NCBI GenBank assembly: GCA_905221605.1
Contig: CAJNDS010001335.1
Coordinates: 1,266,938 to 1,330,937 of the forward strand
Length of the DNA: 64,000 bases
Origin: Symbiodinium natans
Taxonomy: Eukaryota; Sar; Dinophyceae; Suessiales; Symbiodiniaceae
Reading direction: 5' to 3'
Part shown: in pieces, positions 41,875 through 51,777 of the stretch
Layout: each line of letters begins with the position of its first letter
Position numbering within the stretch: position 1 is the stretch's first letter
Translations under genes and position numbers: made by a program
Notes under the pieces: model-generated
The model's database searches: none
Told to the model about the DNA's origin: nothing
The model's input: the letters and a program-made list of their open reading frames with translations, nothing else

Positions 41875-41939
41875 GTGGGCGCCCGAAGAGTTGGGGGTTT
41901 GAGCCCGATAAAACCCAGCCATGAGTCCCTTCCTTGGGG

Positions 41940-43000
41940 TTTAGGGTTTAGGGTTTAGGGTTTAGGGTTTAGGGTTTAGGGTTTAGGGTTTAGGGCTTTA
42001 TTCATGGTTCGAGGGCTTGTAGAGTTTATAGGAGATTTTGGAGTTGATAGAGTGTAGGAGACTTCCAGGATTTATGGGGCTGTTCGAGCTTCATGTGGTC
42101 AGAGTAGGCCCATATTCCCATCATTTGGGGTTTAGGCTCCCATATTAGCCCTGAAACCGAAAAGGGGACCCTTTTTGTTCCTAGGTTCCTCTTGGGTCTA
42201 GGATTTATAGGCTGCAGATGGCTTACTTTACTAATTTTTTCTGGTTCTGGGTTCCTATAAACGCTACTTACACCGAATAAGTATATACTTTGTTTTCAGC
42301 GTCTACTCTAGGCTTAACTTATAAGCCTTATACGCCCTAGGCCTTGTAATCCTTATAAGCCCTAAGCCTTGTAAGCCCGAAGCTCTCACAAGCCTGTCTG
42401 TATACCAGACAGATTTCAGGATGAAAACGTCACGGCAAGACCCACGAACACCAAGTAGAACTAGGACACGTCCTCGCAGCAGCCAGACCCCAAACTGTCA
42501 TTGAATCTCAAAGCAGGCAAAGGATAGATTGAAACAATTGCCAGTCACCACAAGACCACAATCATTAAACAGGGCGCATGAATGATATGTTCGCACATGA
42601 AGTGCTGTATATAGTCCTCGTTCACTCATAAGGGCCGATTAGAAGGCTATCCTAAAGCTTCGCCATACACCCTAAACCCATCTTTCTAAAAACCTAAACT
42701 CCTAAACCGAAGCCCTAAACCCATAGACCTTTAAACCCCGTAAACCTCCCACAAAATTGGGGTTTATAGGCTTCCTCCTCCCAGTTCCTCTACTGTTCGT
42801 GAGGGCTCATAAGGTTTAGGGTTAGGGGTTTAGGGGCTTAGTGTTTAGGGTTGAGCGGAATGGTTAGAGGCCGTTTATAGGTTGTAAGGAGTGTTGAGGG
42901 TCTAACTTCAGGCGCTATCTTTCCCACATGGAAACGTTCTCTAAGTTAGGGTCTCTTTAATAAGGACCTTGAAACGGGACCATCTCTTAGAGAAGTGGCC
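41940..43000. other. Repeat and unassigned stretch
   Basis: A TTTAGGG array (41937-41995), a family D foldback element (42098-42203), CCTTATAAGCC repeats near 42300-42370, and an unassigned island (42400-42640) with a short basic open frame. No firm exon. Confidence 0.5.
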
Positions 43001-43076
43001 ACATCGCTTCCCTAAACCCTAAACCCTAAACCCTAAACCCTAAACCCTAAACCCTAAACCCTAAACTCGCTTTCAG

Positions 43077-43160
43077 GTGTGGGTGGCCTCCTCCATGTCG
43101 AACCTGCCTCCGGCCTTCGGCCAGCCACGCGGGGCGCGGCGAACTCGGCTTGCGAGGAGG
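43077..43160 (+). CDS. Exon, Arg-rich end
   Basis: Acceptor AAACTCGCTTTCAG, donor GAGGAGG|GTTTAG, 28 codons, phase 0/0. It reads VWVASSMSNLPPAFGQPRGA then an Arg-rich end. The exon lies exactly between CCCTAAA and TTTAGGG. Confidence 0.62.
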
Positions 43161-43482
43161 GTTTAGGGTTTAGGGTTTTAGGGTTTAGGGTTTAGGGTTT
43201 AGGGTTTAGGGTTTAGGGTTTAGGGTTTAGGGTTTAGGGTTCAGGGTTCAGGGTTTGGGGTTTGGGGTTTAGGGTTTTTAAGTTAAGCTTGAGGGTCTTC
43301 GGAGTATGAGCTTCGGTAGAAGACAGAGTCACAAAGATGCAATGTGGATCTTTGCACGTGTTTTCATGTTTGTATTTCACCGTACGTCGTGTGACTCTGC
43401 ATATGTGTATGCGCGTATATGCTTTTCAAAGTAAACAAAAAGATATGTGTGTATATATATATATACATGAAGGGTAAGACTT

Positions 43483-43586
43483 GGGATGTTCCCCCTTATA
43501 CTAACATAACAGTCCTTAATAGGGATTATAATAGAGAGTACTGCAATCCCCATGAAGGACGGTCAGGGGATAAAGGGGAACATCTC
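43483..43586. mobile_element. Foldback element, family A
   Basis: GGGATGTTCCCCCTTATACT at the left and GGGGAACATCTC at the right with the AACAGTCCTTAATAGGGATT core. Confidence 0.65.
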
Positions 43587-43603
43587 AAGGTAAGACGGTC
43601 TAG

Positions 43604-43687
43604 ACAACGCCCGCTGCGGACCGGGCGTTGTTTGTCTCGACTCGAAGCCTGCTCGCATTTTGGACGACAATCGCGCTCTGGCCTAGG
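43604..43687 (+). CDS. Exon, frame chosen by phase
   Basis: Acceptor ACGGTCTAG, donor GCCTAGG|GTTTAG, 28 codons, phase 0/0, reading TTPAADRALFVSTRSLLAFW. Another frame (NARCGPGVVCLDSKPARILD) is open to a TAG. Phase with 43160 favours the first. Confidence 0.45.
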
Positions 43688-43792
43688 GTTTAGGGTTTAG
43701 GGTTTAGGGTTTAGGGTTTAGGGTTTAGGGTTTAGGGTTTAGGGTTTAGGGTTTAGGGTTTAGGGTTTAGGGTTTAGGGTTTAGGGTCGCGG

Positions 43793-43985
43793 CCGCGCCC
43801 CGCTGTTGGCTTCGGGGCTCGTGAAATGCGAGAAGGTCGTCGCTTGTGGATGTCTGTGTTGATCAGAGGCGAAGTGGTCGTGGACTTTGAGCGTCTGGGC
43901 TCAGCAAATGCGAAGCTGTCTTTGCTTTTGGACTTCTTGGCTCACATAGTCTCGCTCACTGTTTGGGGTCTGCGCTGGCATAGTA
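43793..43985 (+). CDS. Coding island, hydrophobic helix
   Basis: After a TTTAGGG array, one frame reads LWMSVLIRGEVVVDFERLGS then LSLLLDFLAHIVSLTVW. A second frame (GRGRAPLLASGLVKCEKVV) is open at its start. The TTTAG of the array is the only acceptor at the left edge. Confidence 0.45.
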
Positions 43986-44327
43986 TGTACGTGTGTGTAT
44001 GTGTGAACATGTGTGTGACTGTGCTTATGATATGCACATACATGACACCCCAAGCAAGATCTGCATTCCAGGGTTTTCGGGAGGGCTCGGGGTTTAGGTT
44101 TGGGCATCGGACCGGGGGTTAAAGGTGGTTTGGGGCTTATGACTCCCCTATAAGCCCGGAAGCCCCAAACCCCCTCCCCTAAACCCTGAAGCCTAACTAG
44201 CTAGGCCCCTGGGATGTTTTACATTTTCCCCTATTGAGCTTAGGGTTTAGGGTTTAGGGTTTAGGGTTTAGGATGAACATTTTTCAGACGGTCTAAAAAA
44301 GGCCATCCTTGCTAGCAGCCCCTGCAG

Positions 44328-44393
44328 CAGGACTTCCTTCTGCGCGACGTGGGCACCGACCAGGCCTTCATCGTTGGCACGGAGGCCGCTGGA
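44328..44393 (+). CDS. Exon, unknown protein
   Basis: Acceptor GCAGCCCCTGCAG, donor GCTGGA|GTATTC, 22 codons, phase 0/0. It reads QDFLLRDVGTDQAFIVGTEA. Strong composition. ATT and GT microsatellites lie in the following intron. Confidence 0.7.
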
Positions 44394-44394
44394 G

Positions 44395-44580
44395 TATTCT
44401 CATTATTATTATTGTCATTATTGCTAGTATAGTATCATTATGATTATGATGATGATGATGATTATTACCATTATTATTATTATGTTTATATTATTAGTAG
44501 TATTATTCTGAGCGGTGTACAGTATGAATGTGTGTGTGTGTGTGTGTGTGTTTTTTGTTTTTTTTTTTTTGGGGGGGGGG
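44395..44580. repeat. ATT/ATG and GT microsatellites, T and G tract
   Basis: TTATTATTATTG, GATGATGATG, (GT)n, then T and G runs. Together they occupy the intron between exons 44328 and 44832. Confidence 0.85.
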
Positions 44581-44831
44581 GGTTAAGACTTATAATGGTT
44601 TGGGGGGGGTCTTTAGGAGTCATGTTTCGGGAATTACAAGATGAGCATACTTGCTAGACAATTATATGCATACATATATGTACATATGCACATCTGCGCA
44701 TGTTTGGTGTGAGCGAGAGCGAGAGCCAGAGCGAGAGAGAGAGAGAGAGGCAATGACATTTACTTCATGCAATGAATAACAGTACAGTATCGGGGCTGTG
44801 TGGAGTGTACATGCTTGCGATCTCGTCTTAG

Positions 44832-45047
44832 AGTTCCGGTCCGCTTGGGGACCCTGCCAGTTCACGGGCTCGCAACTTTGAGAATTCCGTTCGAAGCCCC
44901 AAACTCGACCAACTCCCTCCCCCCCAAAAAAGTCGGTCTAAACCCACACCCAAACCACCGACACCTGCAGAGCATGGCAGACTCGATGTGCTCCAAAATC
45001 TAGCCAAGGCTAAAAGCCCCGTCGACCCCTTGCGTGCAGTTCAGGCG
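44832..45047 (+). CDS. 72-codon exon, Pro/Lys-rich
   Basis: Acceptor GATCTCGTCTTAG, donor CAGGCG|GTTTAG, phase 0/0. It reads SSGPLGDPASSRARNFENSV, then a Pro/Lys/Ser linker, then RLDVLQNLAKAKSPVDPLRA. The longest exon with two good splice sites, in phase with 44328. Confidence 0.7.
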
Positions 45048-45107
45048 GTTTAGGTTTTTAGGGTTGCGCGAGGGGTCGGACTGTAGGGTCATTAACCCTC
45101 CTGGCAG

Positions 45108-45170
45108 GTCGCCTGCAGTGCCGCTGTGGACGGCACAGGCATCCCAACCACCGGCAAACTCCGACCATAA
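45108..45170 (+). CDS. Exon, possibly terminal
   Basis: Acceptor AACCCTCCTGGCAG, phase 0, reading VACSAAVDGTGIPTTGKLRP and TAA. A GC donor (CACAG|GCATCC) is the alternative. TTTAGGG follows within fifteen bases. Confidence 0.5.
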   Translation, partial: VACSAAVDGTGIPTTGKLRP

Positions 45171-45599
45171 ACCTTAATGGGGGTTTAGGGTTTAGGGTTT
45201 AGGGTTTAGGATTTAGAGTTTAGGGTTTAGGGTTAGGGTTTAGGGTTTAAAGTTTTATCCCTGAGCCCTCACCCCCCCAAGCAACCTTCAAGACGCCGTA
45301 GTTGCTCTCATGTATGTAATTCCCCTTTGCAAGGAGATGTTTATTCTTTTTGCAGGGGGGGGGGGGGTCGGGGGGGTTTAGGATACTTCGTGGGGGGAGC
45401 TAGCGTTTTGGCTAGGGTCTATGTTTTTTCTTTAAGGTTTGGGAATGACAGCGTGTTAGGGGTTTCTTTTAACACATGTCTAGTGTATAGGGTTTTAATG
45501 CGGCTCAGGCGTTTGGATTGTTGAGAGCTCTGGGGTTTAAGGATGTTCTGCTTGCGACACTTGCATCCATCATCGTTCGCGTATTTACGTCCTTGCTAA

Positions 45600-45705
45600 G
45601 GGTAGTTGCATGGTCCCTTAATATGGGTCGTATATACCCCTTACATACCCTCAGAACCCTTTAAAGAAGGTAAGAAGTAAATGGACCATGCAACTGCCTC
45701 AAGAT
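45600..45705. mobile_element. Foldback element, family F
   Basis: GGGTAGTTGCATGGTCCCTT at the left and inverted ATGGACCATGCAACTGCC at the right. Confidence 0.55.
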
Positions 45706-45837
45706 GCATCCAGCTAAGGGATGTCCTGGGCATGCCGTACTTTTTTCCTCATGCGGGTTCTCTTTAGGAAGTTTTTTTTTTAAGACTATTTGCTTAAGAC
45801 ACCCCCCCCCCCAAAAAACAATCAAAGATGTCCCACA

Positions 45838-45937
45838 GGATCCATGTACCTATATAGTATATACTTTGGGCCTTAAAAGGGGTTCCTATATAGTAGCTGT
45901 AGGGCCCAAGAATATACTATATAGGTACATGGATCCT
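45838..45937. mobile_element. Perfect-ended hairpin element
   Basis: GGATCCATGTACCTATATAG is followed, about 60 bases on, by its exact reverse complement, with further TATAC/GTATA pairing inside. A second arm pair, GGCCTTAAAAGG, lies near the loop. Confidence 0.75.
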
Positions 45938-47030
45938 TTGGGTGTCAATCTCCATACGATTTTGCCCTTATTGGGGCCACCTCCCCTGGCCTTACCAGGT
46001 GCTGGCTCTCTGTCGCCGGGCGCTTGGCGCGGGGGACGCTTGAGGGTTCTGGGGCTAAAAGAGGTTTGGGGTTAGGGCTTAGGGTTGAGAGCTTTAGGGG
46101 TGTAGGGTTTAGGGTTTAGGGTTTTAGGGTGTGCCAGGGTTTGGGGTTTTGGAGGTTTCGGGGTTTAGGGGTGTAGGGTTTTCGGGTTTGGGAGGGGGGG
46201 CGTAGGAGATTCGCTTCGGACGTTGACAGGGTGGCAGGGTCCATGGGTGCAGGCTTTCAGGAGTTTAGGGCTTCTTTGAGGGCAAAATCTTTGTCACTTC
46301 TAGGGAACTACGTGAACCTAGCCAGGCCTCGTAGTCCATACTCCTGAGCATCTGCTCCGTTCCGAAAGTGTTTGTTGGGCGGCCTGTGCTACCTCAGGCA
46401 GTGCAGATGCAAGACGCGGCTGTGCAATGCATCGCATAGCACGACGCGCTCGATTGCTTCTACTCCTTCCCCTTAACCCTCAACTTCTACCGTCAATCCT
46501 TTTGGCCTGAGCTCCTACAGCCCCAAGCCTAAGCCCTATTTACTTAAGGTGCAGGGCTTAGGGGCTTGTTGCCCGAAACCCTACAACCCCTAAATACCCT
46601 AAGCCATCCAACGCCAAAAATGCCCAAAATTGTCTAAACCAGAAACCCTACACACCTTAAAACCCCAACAACCCTAAGCATCCCCCAATTGTCTAAACCC
46701 TAAGCCCGAAATACCCTAAACCCTAGGGTATAACAACCCTAAATACCCTAACAACCCCAACAACCCTAACAACCCTAAACCCTAAACCCTAAGCCCTAAA
46801 CCCTAAACCCTAAGCCCTAAATCCTAAACCCTAAACCCTAAGCCCTAAACCCTAAACCCTAAGCCCTAAACCCTAAACCCTAAACCCTAAACCCTAAGCC
46901 CTAAACCCTAAACCCTAAACCCCAACAACCCTAAGCCCTAAACCCTAAACCCTAAATCCTAAACCCTAAAACCTAAACCCTAAACCCTAAACCCTAAACC
47001 CTAAACCCTAAACCCGAACCCTAAGAAAGC
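45938..47030. other. Mixed region, unresolved coding islands then CCCTAAA
   Basis: Island 45998-46042 follows a good acceptor (CCTGGCCTTACCAG), but the frame is unclear. Island 46330-46480 is open and protein-like on both strands. From 46560 to 47020 it is nearly all CCCTAAA and CCCTAAG. Confidence 0.45.
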
Positions 47031-47034
47031 CCAG

Positions 47035-47097
47035 GTTCACCCTTACGGGAGGAAGGAGTTTGAGCCCCGGTCGGCTGTACTCGCTGGTGCTGCAGGC
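47035..47097 (+). CDS. Exon, unknown protein
   Basis: Acceptor AAAGCCCAG, phase 0, reading VHPYGRKEFEPRSAVLAGAA. Possible donors are GGC|GTGGCT (end 47097, phase 0), GCAG|GCGTGG and AAG|GTTAAG. The first fits the next exon. Confidence 0.52.
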
Positions 47098-47222
47098 GTG
47101 GCTTTAAGGTTAAGGGTCGGGTGTTTCAAAGAGCTTTTAGGGGTTTAGGGTTTAGGGTTTAGGGTTTAGGCTTTAGGGTTTAGGGTTTAGGGTTTAGGGC
47201 TTACTCTGTACATGTGATGCAG

Positions 47223-47321
47223 GGGATCTGGCTCAGGCTTGACGGCGCTCACCTTGGCTTGGAACCTGAAATTTGGCTCCGGCATCCTTTGCCATCATTG
47301 CTGTCAAAATCACATAGCGGG
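47223..47321 (+). CDS. Exon, unknown protein
   Basis: Acceptor ATGTGATGCAG, donor AGCGGG|GTTAGG, 33 codons, phase 0/0. It reads GIWLRLDGAHLGLEPEIWLR and then HPLPSLLSKSHS. Clear protein-like composition. Confidence 0.65.
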
Positions 47322-47727
47322 GTTAGGGTGAGGGTTTAGGGTGTAGGGTTTAGGGTTTAGGGTTTAGGGTTTGCGGTTTAAGTTTTTGGGTTCAGGGTTC
47401 AGAGTTTAGGGTTTAGGAGTAGATGGACCACGGCTTCAGGTTGTGGTGAACGGTTTGGGTTCAGGCTTTTGGTTGTGGTTTGGTGTTTTGGGTTTCGGGT
47501 TTCGGTCTTTATAGGGATCACCGAGTTTGCCCGAATCAGGTACGCATTAGGTTCAATCTAGCCTGTTCAACCCTAAGCAAAGGATGCAGATTTCACCAAG
47601 CAGCCCCTGCGCAATCTCCCGCCCCCCTTTGAATTGAAAGGGTTGATGGGGCTTATAAGAGTCATGGAGCTTTTAGGGTTCCACCCTAAACCCGAAACCC
47701 TAATCCGCGCACTTTTGAGTTTTGAAG

Positions 47728-47795
47728 TTCCTAGTCCATCGGGATGAACGCCCCGTACCATGGCCTGTGGACACCTTTCATGATGGATGCATAGG
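47728..47795 (+). CDS. Exon, unknown protein
   Basis: Acceptor TTGAGTTTTGAAG, donor CATAGG|GTATGT, phase 0/2, reading FLVHRDERPVPWPVDTFHDG. In phase with 47223 and with 48046. Confidence 0.6.
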
Positions 47796-47847
47796 GTATG
47801 TTGCCTCAGGGGTGTGCAATCGTCTACCCTAAGCCATATAACCCTAT

Positions 47848-47960
47848 CATCTTAAGGTAGCTACATGGGCCCTTAGTATGGGCACTTATTTTGGAATATA
47901 TAGCCTTCATGTACCCTGTGCCAACCAAGGGCCCATACTTCATAACCCTCTAGGGAAGAA
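47848..47960. mobile_element. Foldback element, family F
   Basis: GGTAGCTACATGGGCCCTTA and inverted AAGGGCCCATACTTC. Lies in the intron between 47728 and 48046. Confidence 0.5.
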
Positions 47961-48045
47961 ACCTTTTAACCTAGAGATTATACAAGCCCTGTAAACCCTA
48001 TAAACCCTATAAACCCTATAAACCCTGGTGGGAGGTTGACATTAG

Positions 48046-48100
48046 GGAGAGGGGATTCGGCTCCTTAGTGCCCTCGAGAAAACTTGCTAGACGAAGAAAG
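48046..48100 (+). CDS. Exon, basic end
   Basis: Acceptor TTGACATTAG, donor GAAAG|GTTACC, phase 1/0, reading ERGFGSLVPSRKLARRRK. Completes the codon left by 47795. Confidence 0.58.
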
Positions 48101-48209
48101 GTTACCTGATTGGATTGGGGTTTAGGGTTTAGGGTTTAGGGTACGGCCCTGGGCAGCTTGACAGGTGTAGCTGCAGGGAGTCGGGTTTCGGGTTTAAGGT
48201 CTCAGACCT

Positions 48210-48405
48210 AAGGTTCGAAATGAGGCTTACGTTTCAGGACCCACAAGGGAAGATCAAGGGCTTTTATGTGCTGCAGTGCTGCATGGAGCCGACCCACCCG
48301 CCCGTACATAAACCCATGCAGCCGAAAAGGGGCCGAGGTTCCCGCCAAATCCCATGAAGCAACAGAGGGCGCCCATTCTGTTCCGGAGCCCTAGCATTTC
48401 TTGTC
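48210..48405 (+). CDS. Coding island, frames change
   Basis: One frame reads MRLTFQDPQGKIKGFYVLQC then CMEPTHPP, with GTACAT as a donor at 48304. Further right MKQQRAPILFRSPSIS is open in another frame and ends at TGTC|GTTAGG. Probably two exons. Confidence 0.48.
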
Positions 48406-48445
48406 GTTAGGGTTTGGGGTTGGGGGTTTGGGGTTTGGGGTTTAG

Positions 48446-48574
48446 GGTTGCGGGATCGGGCATGCTACAACACCGCCGTGGCGCAGGTGATAAACCCGTA
48501 CCAGCTGCCGGCAATCTCGTCCTCAACGGACTGGACGGTGTGGACGTACAGCAATCCCTCAGGCGCGTGGAGCT
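48446..48574 (+). CDS. Coding island after TTTAG
   Basis: From the TTTAG acceptor the frame reads LRDRACYNTAVAQVINPYQL and on to PAISSSTDWTVWTYSNPSGA. Two other frames are open. GACG|GTGTGG and AGCT|GTGGGG are possible donors. Confidence 0.45.
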
Positions 48575-49057
48575 GTGGGGGGAGGGGGAAAGAGCTTGGG
48601 TTGCATCGAAACCCTAAACCCTAAACCCTACACCCTAAACCCTAAACCCCAAGATTGTGCTATCACGGCATGGCCATCGGGCCAACCTCACTTTGTCATA
48701 CTAGGACCCAGAGCAGGCCCTTATGCGCTTTAGGGGGCGGGGGGGGGGGGGGGGGGTTAGGGTTCAGGGCTATAGTTTGTCTGGGGGTTCAGGGTCTAGG
48801 TTTTGGGTTTCAGGGGTTACTTGGTCTAGGGTTTTAGGGGTTAGTTTCGCACGGAGACTGGGGTTTCGAGCCCCCCTAAACCCTAAACCTCGAAGCCTGG
48901 GCCTTGGCCTGCTTTTGCCTAAAGCCTGTAAGCCTCTAGGCCTCTAAACCAGTAAACCAGTAAACCTCTAAACCTCTAAACCTCTAAACCTCTGAACCTC
49001 TGAACCTCTGAACCTCTGAACCTCTAAACCTCTAAACCCCTAAACCCTAAACCCAAG

Positions 49058-49164
49058 CACCTCCTCATCCGGAGGTGCGGCTGAGGCTGTACTCGACAGG
49101 ACGACCTTCCCGGGCTTTCAGCTGATCCCGCGGCTAGGTACCTGGAAGGCCGGAGTCCCCTCGG
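49058..49164 (+). CDS. Exon, unknown protein
   Basis: Acceptor AAACCCAAG, donor CCTCGG|GTTTCG, phase 1/1, 35 codons. It reads TSSSGGAAEAVLDRTTFPGF and on to QLIPRLGTWKAGVPS. An internal CTAG|GTACCT may end it earlier. Confidence 0.58.
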
Positions 49165-49515
49165 GTTTCGGGTTTAGGGTTTAGGGTTTAGGGTTCAGGG
49201 TTTAGGGTTTAGGGGTGTGTAGGGTTCATAGGGTTAAGGGCTTTGGGGTTGAGACCCTAAACCCTAAACCCTACACCCCAGACCCTAGACCCTAAACCCT
49301 AGTCATGGTCTGGGGTTGGCGGGTTTCGGTCTTCGTGTCTAGCTTGAAGTGTCCTTGGGGTTTGCTTTCTGAGGTTCGGGTGTGATGGACGGCTACTTAC
49401 TTTGCCAATAGTAGAACTTTAACCTCTTGGGTTTCCTTATTTAGTTAAACCCTAACCCCTAAACCCTAAACCCTAAACCCTAAATGGGACCCTAAACCCT
49501 TTGTTCTTGGGACAG

Positions 49516-49704
49516 GAAAGGCCCCACTTGAATAGTCATGATCTTGGGCACCCCTGGCTCCAAGTAGACAAGTTCTACATAACCGCAAGCAAGAAGCAGG
49601 GTGTACGCTTGCCTTGCAGTTTTGTTGACAGCTTGCCCGCGTCACAGGTGACAGCCCCTGCCCCTGCTGTTCAGTCGGCGGGGCGTACGGTCACAGGCCC
49701 TTGA
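49516..49704 (+). CDS. Coding exon, possibly terminal
   Basis: Acceptor GTTCTTGGGACAG, phase 0, 62 codons to TGA. It reads ERPHLNSHDLGHPWLQVDKF then YITASKKQGVRLPCSFVDSL. GGGC|GTACGG is a possible donor near the end. Confidence 0.52.
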   Translation, partial: ERPHLNSHDLGHPWLQVDKFYITASKKQGVRLPCSFVDSLPASQVTAPAPAVQSAGRTVTGP

Positions 49705-49869
49705 GAAGCATTCTTCAGGTTAGACTTAGTGGCGAGTTGTGCACCTAAAAGGGTTTAGGGTTTAGGGTGTGGGCTGTCCTTGCAAGCTATACCATAGGGT
49801 CTAGGGTTAAGGGTTCTGGGCTTAGGAACTATAGGGCGTTTAGGGTTCCCTTTTGTCCTCGTGGCGTAG

Positions 49870-49952
49870 CGCCACCGGATGCCCGCACCCTGAAGTTCTA
49901 CGACAAGAGCAGGGAAATTCGCTTTTCTTCTAGGGGGCCTTCAAGATATCCT
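49870..49952 (+). CDS. Exon, basic
   Basis: Acceptor TTTGTCCTCGTGGCGTAG, phase 2, reading PPDARTLKFYDKSREIRFSS. The donor is unclear; the frame runs into CCCTCAA repeats. Confidence 0.5.
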
Positions 49953-50013
49953 GAACCCTCAACCCTCAACCCTCAACCCTAAACCCTAAACCCTAAACCC
50001 CAAGGAGGTTTAG

Positions 50014-50149
50014 GTGGTCCTTTGTTGGCTGTTTGCGCCGGGCCTGGGTGTCAGAGGCGTGGTCTTTGAGCTCTCCGTTCCTGTCGTGATGACCGCTGGG
50101 TCGCAGCTGCAACTTGGAGCGTCCAAGTCTTTTTTGGTTGGCGTGCAGG
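50014..50149 (+). CDS. Exon, unknown protein
   Basis: Acceptor GGAGGTTTAG, donor GTGCAGG|GTTTGG, 45 codons, phase 0/1. It reads LCWLFAPGLGVRGVVFELSV then VMTAGSQLQLGASKSFLVGV, strand-rich and protein-like throughout. A CAG at 50054 stays in frame. Confidence 0.63.
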
Positions 50150-50325
50150 GTTTGGGGTTTGGGGTTTAGGGTCTAGGGCTTAGGGTCTGGGGTTTAGGGT
50201 TTAGGGTTTAGGGTTTAGGGGTGCTGTCAGGTTTAAGTTTAGGCTTAGGCTTGCTTCAGGGTGCTCACGAATCATTTATAGTTTGAGAGAAAGACGAGTT
50301 CATTCAGCCGAGACTTGCGTCGTAG

Positions 50326-50420
50326 GCTCCAGCTTTTGGCAGCTACACTTCTCTTCCGTTGGCCCTGGATGGGAGCATCATCCCGGTTTACGCGAAGCCC
50401 TATACACCCCAACCCATACT
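50326..50420 (+). CDS. Exon, unknown protein
   Basis: Acceptor GACTTGCGTCGTAG, donor CATACT|GTAGGG, phase 0/2, reading APAFGSYTSLPLALDGSIIP then VYAKPYTPQPI. The TAG inside the donor is followed by more open frame (AEFGPCTSN) and a GTAAAG donor at 50456. Confidence 0.55.
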
Positions 50421-50501
50421 GTAGGGAGCCGAGTTCGGCCCGTGCACCTCAAACGGTAAAGCATCATAATGCCTACTAAACCCTATAAACCCCAAACCTG
50501 G

Positions 50502-50598
50502 AAATGTTCCCCCTTATACTGGCAGTCCTTTTATAGGGAGTATCGTACGCCCCATAATACTCCGTATTAAGGACTGTTAGTATACGGGGGAACATCCC
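50502..50598. mobile_element. Foldback element, family A
   Basis: GAAATGTTCCCCCTTATACT and GTATACGGGGGAACATCCC ends; this copy has the best matched arms of the family. Confidence 0.7.
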
Positions 50599-50681
50599 TA
50601 AACCCTAAACCCTAAACCCTAGACTCTAAACCCTAAACCCTAAACCCGAATTTAGGGTCTAGTAAACCCAAGCCCCTTTAG

Positions 50682-50746
50682 CCCTGTCTGGCGGGTGCAA
50701 GGCTGATTCGCGCCCCGGAGGGTACCGACGTCACCACGCCTCCTGC
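50682..50746 (+). CDS. Exon, unknown protein
   Basis: Acceptor AAGCCCCTTTAG, donor TCCTGC|GTGCCG, phase 2/0, reading LSGGCKADSRPGGYRRHHAS. In phase with 51323. Confidence 0.5.
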
Positions 50747-51322
50747 GTGCCGCTGGCCTCGGCTTAGGGATTAGGGTTTAGGGCTTCGGGTTTAGGGTTT
50801 AGGGCTTAGGTTTTAGGGTTTGGGGTTTAGGGTTAGGAAACCCTAATCCTTCAATCCTAAGAACCCTAGCGGTATTTGGAAAGATGTCAATTTTGTGTTT
50901 CGATAACCCTTAAGGAACAGCTAATATGTAATATGACAGAATTACACGGGTACCAAGTTCAGTATTGTAACATTTCTGTTGGGTTTTGGGTTAGTGTACA
51001 TTGTACTGCGGTTAGGGCTTTGACGGTTGACCCTTTAACAGTTTAGGGTTCAGAATGCTCAATAGCACCCATACTCCTTTCGTTCTCATATAAGATCCCT
51101 TATCGACCCCTTTCAACAAAAAAACAAACTAGGTTACACTCGAGAGACTCGAAACCCTCCCCAAGCACGGCACCTACAAAGGCAGCTAGTCGTGAGCTTC
51201 AAGGTTTTTGCGGATTAAGGTCAAACCCGCAGGCCGTTCACAGCCCAAACCCCGAAGCCCAACACCCTCAACTCCAAACCCTAAATCCCAAACCCCAAAA
51301 CCCTGACGTTTTTTGGTTCTAG

Positions 51323-51352
51323 GTGCAAGTTCCAGCCAGGGCGCTACCCTGG
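51323..51352 (+). CDS. 30-base exon
   Basis: A strong acceptor, GTTTTTTGGTTCTAG, and donor CCCTGG|GTTCAG, phase 0/0, reading VQVPARALPW. The next intron is 74 bases, mainly TTTAGGG. Confidence 0.58.
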
Positions 51353-51426
51353 GTTCAGGTTTACGTTTAGAGTAAGGGTTTAGGGTTTTAGGGCTTTAGG
51401 GTTTAGGGTTTAGGGTGCGCATCAAG
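51353..51426 (+). repeat. 74-base intron of TTTAGGG-type repeat
   Basis: GTTCAGG to GCATCAAG, largely TTTAGGG and TTTTAGGG, between two phase-0 coding islands. A further example of a repeat-built intron. Confidence 0.5.
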
Positions 51427-51500
51427 GCTATTGGTGGGCATATGGAACCCTACCATATTGGTGCGTATATGCATGGGGTGTCCTTGTGGAACTACGGGTC
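51427..51500 (+). CDS. Exon, unknown protein
   Basis: Acceptor GCGCATCAAG, donor GGGTC|GTAAGA, phase 0/2, reading AIGGHMEPYHIGAYMHGVSL then WNYG. Consensus donor, clear composition. Confidence 0.62.
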
Positions 51501-51715
51501 GTAAGACTTGCCAAACCCTCTCCACCCACAACTCTCCTTAACGGCACAACAGGGGGTGGGCGGGAGGGTTGAAACCTTTAAACACCAAACCAGGTAACTA
51601 GGTTAGGATTGGGAACCCTCAACCCTAAACCCTAAACCCTAAACCCTGAACCCTGAACCCTAAACCCTAAACCCTAGTATACCCCAAACCCCCAGAGAGC
51701 CGTTCAGGCCCGCAG

Positions 51716-51777
51716 CAGCTGGGCAGCGTGCTGGGTGGCAGGAGCTGGCAAATGGGAGTTCCGAATTTTCGGGGCAG
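51716..51777 (+). CDS. Exon, frame chosen by phase
   Basis: Acceptor CAGGCCCGCAG, donor GGGGCAG|GTTTAG. The phase 1/1 frame reads SWAACWVAGAGKWEFRIFGA and completes the codon left by 51500. Two other frames are open. A long TTTAGGG array follows. Confidence 0.52.
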
